In this document: positions 1 through 8,290 of the stretch, piece after piece | Layout of the letters: every line of letters begins with the position of its first letter | How positions within the stretch are numbered: the first letter of the stretch is position 1 | Source of the DNA: Bacteroidota bacterium | GTDB lineage: Bacteria > Bacteroidota > Bacteroidia > Cytophagales > Cytophagaceae | Direction of reading: 5' to 3' | DNA length: 64,000 nucleotides | Assembly: GCA_023428135.1 (NCBI GenBank) | Contig: JAEYZG010000032.1 | Coordinates: forward strand, 62,001 to 126,000 | Notes under the pieces: model-generated | What the model was told of the DNA's origin: nothing | Databases searched by the model: none | What the model saw: only the letters and a program-made list of their open reading frames with translations | Translations under genes and position numbers: made by a program

Positions 1-1055
1 TTAATACCAGCTATAAAACTGCTTAATCCAAAAGCATATCGATATGTAAGGTTTGCATTAATAAGCCCCTTCTGAAAAGTATTGACGTTATAATTGCCAT
101 AAAAATTCATTCCTTTTGGATATCTGCTGTTAAATGTAAAATCTGTAAGGAGCTGTTGGCCAAGTCCTGCAAAATTTGCATCCTGAATATAAAAACCTTT
201 TGATCCGGTTTTCTGATCAAAGCCTCCACCAACTGATATATTCCAAACATCCTGGACCAGAACAACCACATCTACACTATCCACACCTTCATAGTCAACA
301 ATAACAATTTTTGAATCATATGCATAACTGGTCGCTCTTAAAAGCCTTTCTGTTTCACTGAGAGCCAGAGAATTTACTTTATCACCCTTCGTGAAAAGCA
401 ATCTCCTTTTTATCATCCACTTCTGACTCTTTATGTGTAATGCGTTGCCGCTTTTTTCCAAAAATCCTCTGGGCTTCTTATCAGGATTGTCTACAGACGG
501 ACCGAATACTCCTAAAACACGAATATCTATCTTTCTGATAATCTTGTTTTCATAACTATCATACCTTGCATCACTTTTTTCTCGCGATTCAGGCTTTTCC
601 TGATTTTCTACTTTTGTTTCAAATACCAGAAAATTCTTTATTAACTGAGAAAAGAAATTCTTTTTTTGTGAGAACTGCTGAATACCTTTCAGTACTTGTT
701 CATTTTTAGTGCGTAAGGTATCCTGTTGAACAATTACTGTATCAATTTTGGGAATAATTTCCTTACTCTCAATAAATTCAATTTTCCCATCTTTTACTAT
801 TGGCTTGAGAAACTGCACCAGAGTATCTTTTTCTCTGATCACCAAATCCTTGACTACAATTAATGTATCTGTTTTTGTAAAAAAAGTATCTTTCCTTGAA
901 ATAAATAGTTCTTTTATTGAAAGTTCTTTAAATAATGTTTCCCTATTTAAAAATGACAGAGAATCCACGCTTTCTTCCTGTGCAAAAGCTTGCAGAGCAG
1001 AAATCAGACATATCTGTATAAGGAGAATAATTTTGAAATAATTGGGGCATTTCAT
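1..1055 (-). CDS. Outer-membrane POTRA/beta-barrel protein, 3' end cut by window
   Basis: This reading frame is open from its ATG at 1055 to the window edge, giving about 351 residues with no stop. Residues 1-25 form a signal peptide ending in a QAFAQ-type cleavage site. A charged, threonine-rich stretch follows (about 30-150), with repeated DT...V units. From about residue 180 comes a POTRA-like segment, beginning IRKIDIRVLGVFG and containing ALSETERLLRATSY, then VDVVVLVQDVW. Glycine- and aromatic-rich strands of a barrel start at about residue 295. This order resembles BamA/TamA-like or surface-antigen proteins of Bacteroidota. The substrate cannot be told from the sequence. The barrel and C-terminus lie outside the window. 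It is divergent from the P-II/amtB pair. No Shine-Dalgarno sequence is visible. Confidence 0.75.
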   Translation of the reverse strand, partial: MKCPNYFKIILLIQICLISALQAFAQEESVDSLSFLNRETLFKELSIKELFISRKDTFFTKTDTLIVVKDLVIREKDTLVQFLKPIVKDGKIEFIESKEIIPKIDTVIVQQDTLRTKNEQVLKGIQQFSQKKNFFSQLIKNFLVFETKVENQEKPESREKSDARYDSYENKIIRKIDIRVLGVFGPSVDNPDKKPRGFLEKSGNALHIKSQKWMIKRRLLFTKGDKVNSLALSETERLLRATSYAYDSKIVIVDYEGVDSVDVVVLVQDVWNISVGGGFDQKTGSKGFYIQDANFAGLGQQLLTDFTFNSRYPKGMNFYGNYNVNTFQKGLINANLTYRYAFGLSSFIAGI

Positions 1056-1470
1056 CTAAAAACACTTACAAGGAAGTTCTTTAATAAAACATTTGTAATG
1101 CGGATTGTTTTAAATTTTACAAATTTTAATCCAATCCTATCCACTACAAGAGAGAACTTCTCTTATATCATTTAAATCAGATGACCTTACCTCATAAAAT
1201 TTACTTTTTATTACATTATCACCTATAATTAGAAAAACAAAAAAATAAAAAATAGCTTAATTCTATTACATAGATTTAATCATACTTAATTTTTCACTTT
1301 ATTTGATGCAAAATTTCAATACTAAATTCAAATATTATATACTAATTATAAAAATTACCGTTTTTTTTTTAACTTATATAAATGAATTATAATTATATAA
1401 TTAATTCAAGATTAATAAAACGAATAAATTATCAGCAATTAACCTGATAAAGTAATTAAAACAGAGATAT
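1056..1470. other. AT-rich intergenic region between divergent genes
   Basis: This stretch holds no convincing coding frame. It separates the minus-strand outer-membrane gene from the plus-strand P-II gene, so it should carry both promoters. It is extremely A+T-rich, with a long T run at about 1363-1372. I did not find a TTTG-N19-TAnnTTTG promoter in either direction. Confidence 0.6.
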
Positions 1471-1809
1471 ATGAAAAAAATTGAAGCCATAATAAGGTCA
1501 TCACACTTTTATCCTGTGAAAGACGCCCTTCATAAAATAGGTATTGATTTTTTTACTTTTCAGGATGTAAAAGGCGTTGGAAATCAAAAAAGTGAAAAAA
1601 CGGTTTATAGAGGACAAGAATATGATCTTGGTTCAATAGCCAGAACTAAAATAACTATTGTCGCATCAAATGACTCTGTGGATGAAATTATCAATGCTAT
1701 CCTCTGCAGCGCGAGAACCGGAGAAATAGGAGATGGTAAAATTTTTATTTCACCAATTGAACAAGCAATCCGAATAAGGTCTGGCGAACGAGATATTACA
1801 GCACTTTAA
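1471..1809 (+). CDS. glnK: P-II nitrogen regulatory protein (GlnB/GlnK type)
   Basis: This is a P-II signal-transduction protein of 112 residues, the usual family length. P-II trimers sense ATP/ADP and 2-oxoglutarate and regulate ammonium transport and nitrogen enzymes. The T-loop is intact: FQDVKGVGNQK at 30-40, then YRGQEY at 46-51. This keeps Tyr51, the uridylylation site of enterobacterial P-II proteins. The second signature, ARTGEIGDGKIF, follows, and the protein ends in IRIRSGERD. It lies 46 bases upstream of an ammonium transporter, the standard glnK-amtB arrangement, so its likely partner is that transporter. Whether it is really uridylylated in this organism cannot be told from the sequence. 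Confidence 0.95.
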   Translation: MKKIEAIIRSSHFYPVKDALHKIGIDFFTFQDVKGVGNQKSEKTVYRGQEYDLGSIARTKITIVASNDSVDEIINAILCSARTGEIGDGKIFISPIEQAIRIRSGERDITAL

Positions 1810-1855
1810 ACTTTACCATAATTCACCTTTACTAAATTACACTTTCACATACCAA

Positions 1856-3214
1856 ATGAACCAGCCTATACTGCACGCTTCTGCAACAGGATCTATTGAT
1901 CCAACTTCAAATTTTATTGCACTGTCTAATGATTCCCTTCTTATAAATGCTGAAGTCATTAATAGTCTCAAAGCTGAAATTGCTGGAAACGCTTTACTTT
2001 CTAATAATTTGTGGATGATGGTAGCAACTGCTCTGATGTTCATTATGCACCTTGGGTTTGCAACCATTGAATCAGGGCTTTCCAGATCAAAAAACACCAC
2101 CAATATTTTATTTAAAAATACTATAATACCTGCAATGGGAATTCTGATATTCAGCTTATGGGGATATAATCTTATGTATCCCGGCAGCCCCATTGAAGGG
2201 AATTTTATTGGTTTTTCAGGGTTTGGAATTGCAGCACCGGAAGTTAGTTCCGACTTAGAAACAAACAATTATACATTCTGGTCATTTTTTCTCTTCCAGG
2301 CTATGTTCGCCGCCACAGCTACAACCATAGTATCGGGGGCAGTAGCTGAACGGATTAAAATATGGAGTTTTATTCTGTTTTCATTTATACTTGCGGGCTT
2401 CATCTATCCTATCATTGGCTTCTGGGCCTGGGGTGGAGGATTTTTGCAAAAAATGGATGTCCGCTTTTACGACTTTGCAGGATCCACCGTAGTCCATTCA
2501 GTTGGTGGATGGTCCGCACTTGCTGGGGTTATTGTGCTAGGACCAAGGATAGGCAAATATGTAGACAATAGGATAATTCCACTTCCAGGTCATAGTATGC
2601 CACTCGCTACCATCGGAGTGTTTCTATTGTGGTTTGGTTGGTTTGGATTTAATGGAGGTTCTGTTTTATCAGCAAATCCTAAACTGGTCTCTCTTGTACT
2701 TGTCACTACATGCCTCTCTGCATCTGCTGGTGCAATCGGAGCTCTGATAACTTCTTATGTCACGACAAGAACTATTGACCATAGCATGGTTCTAAATGGA
2801 ATACTCGGAGGACTTGTTGCTATCACTGCCGGAGCGGACAAAATGGCACCTTCAGAAGCTATTATTATTGGACTTACTTCCGGAACATTAGTAGTCCTTG
2901 CCGTACTCCTCTTTGATAAACTTAGAATAGACGATCCGGTAGGCGCAATCTCAGTTCACCTGATATGTGGAATATTCGGAACGCTTGCTGTAGGATTTAT
3001 GGGAGATCTGGCAGAGATCAATGGGACAAAGCAGCTTATCAGTCAGGCAATAGGAGTTACATCAACAGGGCTGTTTGTTTTTCCTTTAACCTATCTTATA
3101 TTCATCATTATAGATAAAACCATTGGACTTAGAGTTACAGCAAAAGAAGAGCTGGAAGGGCTTGACATCAGTATTCATGGCATGAGAGCCTACTACATTG
3201 ACAATGCAAAATAA
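1856..3214 (+). CDS. amtB: Ammonium transporter, Amt family
   Basis: This is an inner-membrane ammonium channel of 452 residues. About eleven hydrophobic segments start near residue 50. The two pore histidines are visible as VVHSVGG (H214) and ISVHLICG (H368). The FQAMFAATATT segment (about 147-157) and WFGFNGGS (about 262-269) are the phenylalanine-gate and pore regions. The roughly 45 residues before the first membrane helix are longer than in E. coli AmtB and are not a clear signal peptide. A later start is possible but no better candidate is evident. It is co-oriented with the P-II gene, and the two probably form one transcript ending at the hairpin at 3231-3266. Confidence 0.95.
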   Translation: MNQPILHASATGSIDPTSNFIALSNDSLLINAEVINSLKAEIAGNALLSNNLWMMVATALMFIMHLGFATIESGLSRSKNTTNILFKNTIIPAMGILIFSLWGYNLMYPGSPIEGNFIGFSGFGIAAPEVSSDLETNNYTFWSFFLFQAMFAATATTIVSGAVAERIKIWSFILFSFILAGFIYPIIGFWAWGGGFLQKMDVRFYDFAGSTVVHSVGGWSALAGVIVLGPRIGKYVDNRIIPLPGHSMPLATIGVFLLWFGWFGFNGGSVLSANPKLVSLVLVTTCLSASAGAIGALITSYVTTRTIDHSMVLNGILGGLVAITAGADKMAPSEAIIIGLTSGTLVVLAVLLFDKLRIDDPVGAISVHLICGIFGTLAVGFMGDLAEINGTKQLISQAIGVTSTGLFVFPLTYLIFIIIDKTIGLRVTAKEELEGLDISIHGMRAYYIDNAK

Positions 3215-3230
3215 TGTTACTTTAAAATGA

Positions 3231-3266
3231 TCAGCCCTGCATTTTTTTAAATTAAAGCAGGGCTGA
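3231..3266. terminator. Convergent bidirectional terminator
   Basis: There is a perfect 10-bp inverted repeat, TCAGCCCTGC ... GCAGGGCTGA, with an A/T-rich 16-base loop between the convergent amtB and SGNH genes. The stop codon of the minus-strand gene lies in the loop, and its last codons form one arm. There is no long T run after either arm, so termination strength is uncertain. Confidence 0.55.
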
Positions 3267-3857
3267 CCAATCTATCTTTAACATAATCTTCTCAACCCAT
3301 TTCTCATATTGATATCCGCTTGGATGAAGGCCATCCGAAGCTGTATATCTCTGATCGTCACCCGATCGTCTACTAATCCCGGTAATACTAAGGTAAAGAG
3401 CACCTTCAGATTCAGATATTTCGAAGTTTTCCCTATTGAAGGCATCAATCTCCTCAGAGATTTGTGCTTTATCCTTCTCCGAGGCAAATGGAGTACAGGA
3501 CCAATCTGGAATAGACAATATAAACACAGAATTATTTACTGAGAATGCCTTAGCTTTCAGTAAAAGTCTTCTGAATTCATTCCGATATTTATCAACACAA
3601 TATCCTCTGTATTGATTATTTACACCAATAAGAAGAAACACCAGGTCGTATTCATTCTTTTCCAAATTACTCTCCTCTATAGCTGCATCAAGTTCATTTG
3701 TTGTCCAACCGGTCTTTGCGACAACTTTCAATTCAACAAAAAGTCCTTTATTTTCTATATATCTTTTAAGTAAAAATGGCCAGCTTTCACCTTGAGGGAC
3801 ACTCTCTCCTATTGTGTAGGAATCTCCCAAAGCAAGTATTTTAATTTTAGTCTTCAT
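3252..3857 (-). CDS. SGNH/GDSL-family esterase or lipase
   Basis: This 201-residue protein has the SGNH hydrolase blocks. Block I is LALGDSYTIG with nucleophile Ser13. Block III is IGVNNQ with Asn80/81. Block V is DGLHPSG with Asp175 and His178. SGNH enzymes hydrolyse acyl esters; which ester is unknown here. There is no signal peptide, so a cytoplasmic location is likely. The length matches TesA-like single-domain members. It is transcribed alone, converging on amtB, and is not obviously linked in function to its neighbours. Confidence 0.85.
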   Translation of the reverse strand: MKTKIKILALGDSYTIGESVPQGESWPFLLKRYIENKGLFVELKVVAKTGWTTNELDAAIEESNLEKNEYDLVFLLIGVNNQYRGYCVDKYRNEFRRLLLKAKAFSVNNSVFILSIPDWSCTPFASEKDKAQISEEIDAFNRENFEISESEGALYLSITGISRRSGDDQRYTASDGLHPSGYQYEKWVEKIMLKIDWSALL

Positions 3858-4042
3858 CTATATTTCTGCAAAATAAGCTTTCTTTTTGATCAATGTCACC
3901 CTAAAAGAAATTCACTTTTAAATAAACCTTCCCTTTAATAAGGGGAAATTGTATCAAAATAAACCAATAGCTTCAAAGTAAATTTAACAATTCCTACAAA
4001 CTTTTATAAAACACCCAAGTTTGAAATTCAAACAACAAGTGT

Positions 4043-5233
4043 ATGACAAAAGGCCTTACATTTATATGTCTTGGAAATGAGCACTGGGAATGTGACAATC
4101 CTTCCCCACTGATAGAGATCATGCATGAACTGAGCCGCGACAATACTGTGCTTTATGTAGAAAATCAATATTCTATCAGCGATATATTTGATAGTATAAA
4201 AGGAAAAAAAGAAGTTCCTGTGCGAAAGATGCTTAATCTGGATAAAAGATTAAGAGTTCAACAATCACGGACTGGATCTAGTGTTTATATATTAACTCCT
4301 CCTCCTGTTTTACCCTTAAACAAGATAAAGGATAAGGAGATTTATAAAAAACTTCTTGTATTTAATGCCCGCATCTTAGAAACAGAATTAAGAAAGAGTA
4401 TTCACTTCCTAAATCTTTCCGATATTATTTTTATTTCAGGGTCTAATCCTGATTATGGCTTGGCCCTTATGAAGAAATTTAATGACAGTCTCAATCTCTA
4501 TTATACGTTTGAAAGCACAGATGAAGAGGAGCCTCATGAACATACACTATTTGAGAAGGAGTATATAGAAGCCACCGATGTAGTCATTACAAATACTGAA
4601 GTTTTATACAACAAAATCAGGTGCTTTAAGGATGCTACCTTTCTTATAAGAAACGGTGTAAGATTTGAAGACTTATATAAACGAAGTATGTCTATACAAA
4701 AATCAGAATCTATAACTATTGGTTCTATAGGGATCATAGATAAGGATTTTGATATAGCTACAGCAACTTACCTTCTAGAAAATCTAAAAGATATCAACTT
4801 CGTCTTTTCAGGAAAAGTGCTTGATAGTACCATACTCAAAAAACTTGAAATGTATTCTAACTTCTCTCATATAGGAATAAGAAAAAGAGATGAGTTTGCA
4901 GATCTCTTATCAGGTTTTGACATAGGCATTATTCTTAATAAGGGAGATTCTCATCCCCCACTAGAAGTAGGGCTAAATGAATACCTTTCTGCAGGCAAAT
5001 CTGTCATAGCATTCAATTACAACTTTATCAAAGACTATAAAGATGTTGTCAGATTTTGCAGTTCTAAAGAAGAGATGTTAAAGTCAATTAAAGAAGAGTT
5101 GATCCTCGACTCAAAAGAAAAAAAAGAAAAAAGATATGAACGCGCAAGAGGAAACTCCTGGGAAAGGAAAGCTGAAATTTTCCAGACAATTGTAAAAGAC
5201 TATATTGATAAAAAGCTTTATTCAAAAGCATAA
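4043..5233 (+). CDS. Glycosyltransferase, GT-B fold (GT4-like)
   Basis: This 396-residue protein has a two-domain glycosyltransferase layout. The N-terminal half opens with TFICLGNEHWECDNPSP, as in bacterial transferases that begin with a Rossmann strand. The C-terminal half, from about residue 225 (IGSIGIIDKDFD...), contains PPLEVGLNEYLSAGKSVIAF. That resembles the nucleotide-sugar-binding E...GKPV region of GT4 enzymes. No membrane segment or signal peptide is seen, so it should act on the cytoplasmic face. Donor and acceptor are unknown. A long hairpin follows the stop, and a HAD-like protein related to capsule-locus phosphatases lies downstream, which hints at a surface-sugar role. Confidence 0.75.
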   Translation: MTKGLTFICLGNEHWECDNPSPLIEIMHELSRDNTVLYVENQYSISDIFDSIKGKKEVPVRKMLNLDKRLRVQQSRTGSSVYILTPPPVLPLNKIKDKEIYKKLLVFNARILETELRKSIHFLNLSDIIFISGSNPDYGLALMKKFNDSLNLYYTFESTDEEEPHEHTLFEKEYIEATDVVITNTEVLYNKIRCFKDATFLIRNGVRFEDLYKRSMSIQKSESITIGSIGIIDKDFDIATATYLLENLKDINFVFSGKVLDSTILKKLEMYSNFSHIGIRKRDEFADLLSGFDIGIILNKGDSHPPLEVGLNEYLSAGKSVIAFNYNFIKDYKDVVRFCSSKEEMLKSIKEELILDSKEKKEKRYERARGNSWERKAEIFQTIVKDYIDKKLYSKA

Positions 5234-5240
5234 AATATTA

Positions 5241-5286
5241 GAGGCTGTAATCTTCAGAGGATGAGATTTTGAAGATTAACAGCCTC
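5241..5286. terminator. Long hairpin after the glycosyltransferase gene
   Basis: Two arms, GAGGCTGTAATCTTCA (5241-5256) and TGAAGATTAACAGCCTC (5270-5286), pair over 16 bp with one bulged base. The sequence after it is A/T-rich but has no clean T run. It probably ends or attenuates the glycosyltransferase transcript. A weaker relative of the same GAG.CTG/CAG.CTC arms follows the next gene at about 5778-5803. Confidence 0.5.
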
Positions 5287-5434
5287 AAAATTATAATTAC
5301 TACACAAAGAAATAAAGTAAAATAAATATAAATCTCTATTAAAAGAACACTCCGATTTATCAAATTGTTCTCCATCTACTTCTCTTGGATAACCAAACTG
5401 AGAAAATCCGGTTTTATTGTAAAGAGGGATTAAA

Positions 5435-5767
5435 ATGATGAGAATATTTATTACGCTTGATGGAACAATATGTCCCGTCAAAAAAGATGATGAGACCTTT
5501 GAAAACCTAATACCCTTTCCCGGTGCTAAAGAAAAGATCAACAAACTCAGAAAAGCCGGGCACTATATAATTATCCTCACCAAGCGACACCTTTCCGCTT
5601 ATAATTCAGGAATTAAAAATATCGGTAAGATTACCCTGGAATGGCTCGATGCAAATGGAATAGAATTCGATGAACTATATCTTGGCACTCCTGATTTCTC
5701 TGAACTGAAGGCATCAATTGAGTTTACAGATTGGAAAGTGGTTGAAGAAAAATTATTAGGTTGTTAA
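5435..5767 (+). CDS. HAD-like protein related to capsule-locus phosphatases, motif I degraded
   Basis: This 110-residue protein has the compact HAD layout of the capsule-locus (EcbF/BcbF-type) phosphatases. It has a strand leading into LDGTICP, the helix PFPGAKEKINKLRKAGH, motif II-like IIILTKR, then ITLEWLDANGIEFDELYLGTP. The catalytic motif DxDGT reads T-L-D-G-T, so the nucleophilic Asp is Thr. The late acidic motif usually seen as DDKA reads TDWK. The fold looks intact but ordinary aspartyl-phosphate chemistry should fail. It may bind a phosphorylated sugar without hydrolysing it, or act by another mechanism. Two consecutive ATG codons are available at the start. Confidence 0.6.
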   Translation: MMRIFITLDGTICPVKKDDETFENLIPFPGAKEKINKLRKAGHYIIILTKRHLSAYNSGIKNIGKITLEWLDANGIEFDELYLGTPDFSELKASIEFTDWKVVEEKLLGC

Positions 5768-5829
5768 ATAAAAAAAGAGACTGCCTTTTATAACAGCCTC
5801 TCACTTCACCTTTAACAAACTTAACTTAA

Positions 5830-6183
5830 TTATTGATTCTCCCTAACGTGCTTAATTTGCTTCAACAGTTCGCCTTTTTTATTAAAAAGGAGTCTATATC
5901 TGTAATGGTCCTTAAACAAGAATATTTCTATCTTATCCGACTTCTGGGTTTTCAATTCATTCATCTCTTCTATCCTACAACCTGAAAAATGATCAGAGAT
6001 ATACTTTCTGGTCTGAATAGGCAATTCAATCCAGGTTAATGTTATTTTCTGCAAAAGCTTTTCAGGGTTAAAAATCCCAAGAACGGGAGAAATCAAAATT
6101 TTCCTATTGGCAAGCGTGTATGTAGCGACTGACAATATCACAACAATGGTCATGATAAGCGTCCAGAACAATGTTTTCATCAC
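5830..6183 (-). CDS. Small membrane-anchored protein with PepSY-like segment
   Basis: This 117-residue protein has one hydrophobic segment at about residues 5-24, which is a membrane anchor or uncleaved signal. From about residue 55 the pattern (LPIQTRKYISDHFSGC..., then KIEIFLFKDHYRYRLLFNKKGELLKQ) resembles PepSY-like domains, which are often periplasmic. It lies 90 bases downstream of a histidine kinase on the same strand, so it may belong to that sensor operon, for example as an accessory or target. The PepSY assignment rests on pattern resemblance only. Confidence 0.5.
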   Translation of the reverse strand: MMKTLFWTLIMTIVVILSVATYTLANRKILISPVLGIFNPEKLLQKITLTWIELPIQTRKYISDHFSGCRIEEMNELKTQKSDKIEIFLFKDHYRYRLLFNKKGELLKQIKHVRENQ

Positions 6184-6273
6184 CTTTTTTATTATATCTA
6201 TAAAGGTAATTTAGAATTCTGAGAACATTTTGAAGTTGAAAGCTAGAGGGAAACACTTAATATTTACACGAAA

Positions 6274-7527
6274 CTAAAAATTTACAACTAATGTATGTAA
6301 ACCATCCTTATGTATATATATGATTTTATAATCCAGGAAATCGCATATTTTTTTTACGATTGACAAACCTAGTCCTACTGAATTCTCTACCGAAGAATCC
6401 TTTCGAAAACGTTCAAACATTTCGTCAGCAGGAAAATTGAGCGGGGTACCTGTATTCGTAATAATAAAATGTTTGTCTGTAAGCTCTGCTATAATTTTTC
6501 CATTTTGGATATTATGCTTTATGGAGTTGGAGACAAGATTATTGAGCAGCCCTTCTATAAGTACCCGGTTTGTCAGAATAGTGACCGTACTTTTAATTTC
6601 TATCTCAGTACTTATATTTTTATCAATGATTTGCTCCTCGAGAAGGTTAAATATTGACTGAAGCAGTTCTCCCAGATTTACATTTTCTTTCTGGGTAAAT
6701 TGTCTGTTTTCTATTTTACTTAGAAGCAATAATCCTTTGTTTAGTAATGTCAGTCTTTTTACAGCATTGAATATAGACTGAATATGAAGCATCTCTTGTT
6801 CCCTCAGATTTTTTGACTGAATGATCAACTCAAGCTTGTTTTTGATAATAGCCAGCGGAGTCTGCATTTCATGTGAAGAATTCTCATTGAATTCTTTTTG
6901 AATAAGGAAATCCTTATAAATACGTTCTGTCATTTTTTCGACATTGATATTCAAATCCCGGAATTCAATGATATCGGTATGCTCATAAGGAATAATCTTA
7001 GTAGTTTCAAGGTTATATTTTTTTAACTTGTCCAGCAATACATAAAAGGGTTGCCATATTTTGGCAAGTATAAACCTGTTCATGAGTAACACGCCTCCCA
7101 GCAGTATCAAAAAAAGGCCGATTTCAACTGGCAAAATACTATTAAGTAATGATTCTGCTTCTGCAAGAGGCTGTCTTATTATCACTTTGTACCAATCTTC
7201 TCCATTTTTATGGTAAGAGGTTAATTGCCTGAAATCGGTATATTCTTTTGTAAGTGAATCGTAAATAGGGACCGTGTTATATTTATCCTTTTCAACCTCT
7301 CCTTCCAGAGCTGGCATAATCGATACTTCTGTACTAGGTTGAAGTCCATTCCCGATTTTCTCATAATTAAGGGTAGCTACAAGCTGAACTTTCTCCTGAT
7401 GAATAGCTTCATCAATTCCATCCCATAGAATAATCTTAATAAAAATATAGAATAGAATCGTTCCTATTCCAAATATAAAAAGTGAATATAAGAGGTAATA
7501 AAGGGTTGTTCTTTGTAATAATTTCAT
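6274..7527 (-). CDS. Sensor histidine kinase
   Basis: This 417-residue kinase has two membrane helices at about 8-34 and 131-153, enclosing a periplasmic sensor region of about 95 residues. After a linker comes the dimerisation/H-box SSHEMQTPLAI with phospho-accepting His219. The ATP-binding half shows the N-box LLNNLVSNSIKHN, a shortened G1-type ITNTGTPL and the G2 loop VGLGLSIVKK. It overlaps the response-regulator gene by 4 bases, so the two are translationally coupled and certainly partners. The signal is unknown. A porin gene lies upstream of the pair and a PepSY-like protein downstream. Confidence 0.93.
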   Translation of the reverse strand: MKLLQRTTLYYLLYSLFIFGIGTILFYIFIKIILWDGIDEAIHQEKVQLVATLNYEKIGNGLQPSTEVSIMPALEGEVEKDKYNTVPIYDSLTKEYTDFRQLTSYHKNGEDWYKVIIRQPLAEAESLLNSILPVEIGLFLILLGGVLLMNRFILAKIWQPFYVLLDKLKKYNLETTKIIPYEHTDIIEFRDLNINVEKMTERIYKDFLIQKEFNENSSHEMQTPLAIIKNKLELIIQSKNLREQEMLHIQSIFNAVKRLTLLNKGLLLLSKIENRQFTQKENVNLGELLQSIFNLLEEQIIDKNISTEIEIKSTVTILTNRVLIEGLLNNLVSNSIKHNIQNGKIIAELTDKHFIITNTGTPLNFPADEMFERFRKDSSVENSVGLGLSIVKKICDFLDYKIIYIHKDGLHTLVVNF

Positions 7528-8201
7528 TCAGACTGGAACTTATATCCTATACCGTAAACGGTGTTAAGATAATCTTTCGCTCCTTGTTGTACTAGTTTTC
7601 TTCTTAAATTCTTTATGTGAGTGTAAATAAAATCGAATGAATCTGCCTGATCCATATAGTCACCCCATAGGTGTTCCGCTATTGAATCCTTAGGAATTAC
7701 TCTTCCCTTGTTGGCTATAAAAAACAGTAAGAGATCGTATTCTTTTGCAGTAAGTGAAATTTCTTTTCCATTAATATAAACTTGCCTGGAATCTGGCAAT
7801 ATGCGTATCTCATGAAATTGGATCTCATTATTGCCGTTAAAGCTTCTTCTTCTGATAATAGATTTTATTCTTGCATTGAGTTCAGATAAATGAAAAGGTT
7901 TTGTAAGGTAATCATCCGAACCTATTTCAAGACCAACTATTTTATCCTCTATTGAGTTTTTGGCTGAGACTATGATAATTCCTCCCTGATGCTTTTGTGC
8001 CTTGATAGTCTTTACCAGATCGAGGCCTGTACCTCCTGGTAACATAATATCTACTACATAGCAGTCATATTCATAAACGCCTATCTTATCAACAGCTTCA
8101 CTAAAATTTCTTGCTGATTCACAAAGAAAGCCTTCTTGAGAAAGATAGCTTACCATGTCATACCTTAGCTCCTTTTCGTCTTCAATTATTAAAACTTTCA
8201 T
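7524..8201 (-). CDS. Response regulator, OmpR/PhoB family
   Basis: This 225-residue regulator has a receiver domain at residues 1-115, with acidic pocket EDE (7-9), phospho-acceptor Asp51 in VVDIMLPGG, and the conserved Lys in LTKPF. The C-terminal winged-helix domain (about 128-225) carries ISLTAKEYDLLLFFIANKG and a typical recognition region, FDFIYTHIKNLRRKL. It is the first gene of the kinase pair. Targets are unknown. The porin gene immediately upstream, on the same strand, or the PepSY-like gene are the natural candidates. Confidence 0.94.
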   Translation of the reverse strand: MKVLIIEDEKELRYDMVSYLSQEGFLCESARNFSEAVDKIGVYEYDCYVVDIMLPGGTGLDLVKTIKAQKHQGGIIIVSAKNSIEDKIVGLEIGSDDYLTKPFHLSELNARIKSIIRRRSFNGNNEIQFHEIRILPDSRQVYINGKEISLTAKEYDLLLFFIANKGRVIPKDSIAEHLWGDYMDQADSFDFIYTHIKNLRRKLVQQGAKDYLNTVYGIGYKFQSE

Positions 8202-8231
8202 ATCATAATCTGATACCCACTTTTAACAAAA

Positions 8232-8259
8232 GGAAAGAAGACTATTATGCCTTCCTTCC
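8232..8259 (-). terminator. Probable terminator after the porin gene
   Basis: A purine arm (GGAAAGAAG) and a pyrimidine arm (CTTCCTTCC) pair with one mismatch around a 10-base loop. On the minus strand the hairpin is followed by CCTTTTG. It sits between the porin stop and the response-regulator start and would separate the two transcripts, though read-through is possible. Confidence 0.4.
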
Positions 8260-8290
8260 CAACAAATAAACAAACTTACTTTAACTGATG

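Noticed and set aside
748..1175. Two plus-strand open frames over the start of the outer-membrane gene
   Set aside because: They lie antisense to a well-formed signal-peptide/POTRA frame and show no protein-like pattern of their own.
3925..3955. Small CCTTCCC...AAGGGGAA inverted repeat upstream of the glycosyltransferase
   Set aside because: The arms are short and imperfect, and there is no associated T run or repeat elsewhere that I could identify.
5254..5544. 96-residue minus-strand frame over the HAD-like gene
   Set aside because: It is the reverse-strand shadow of the HAD-like frame and includes the hairpin; no domain pattern.
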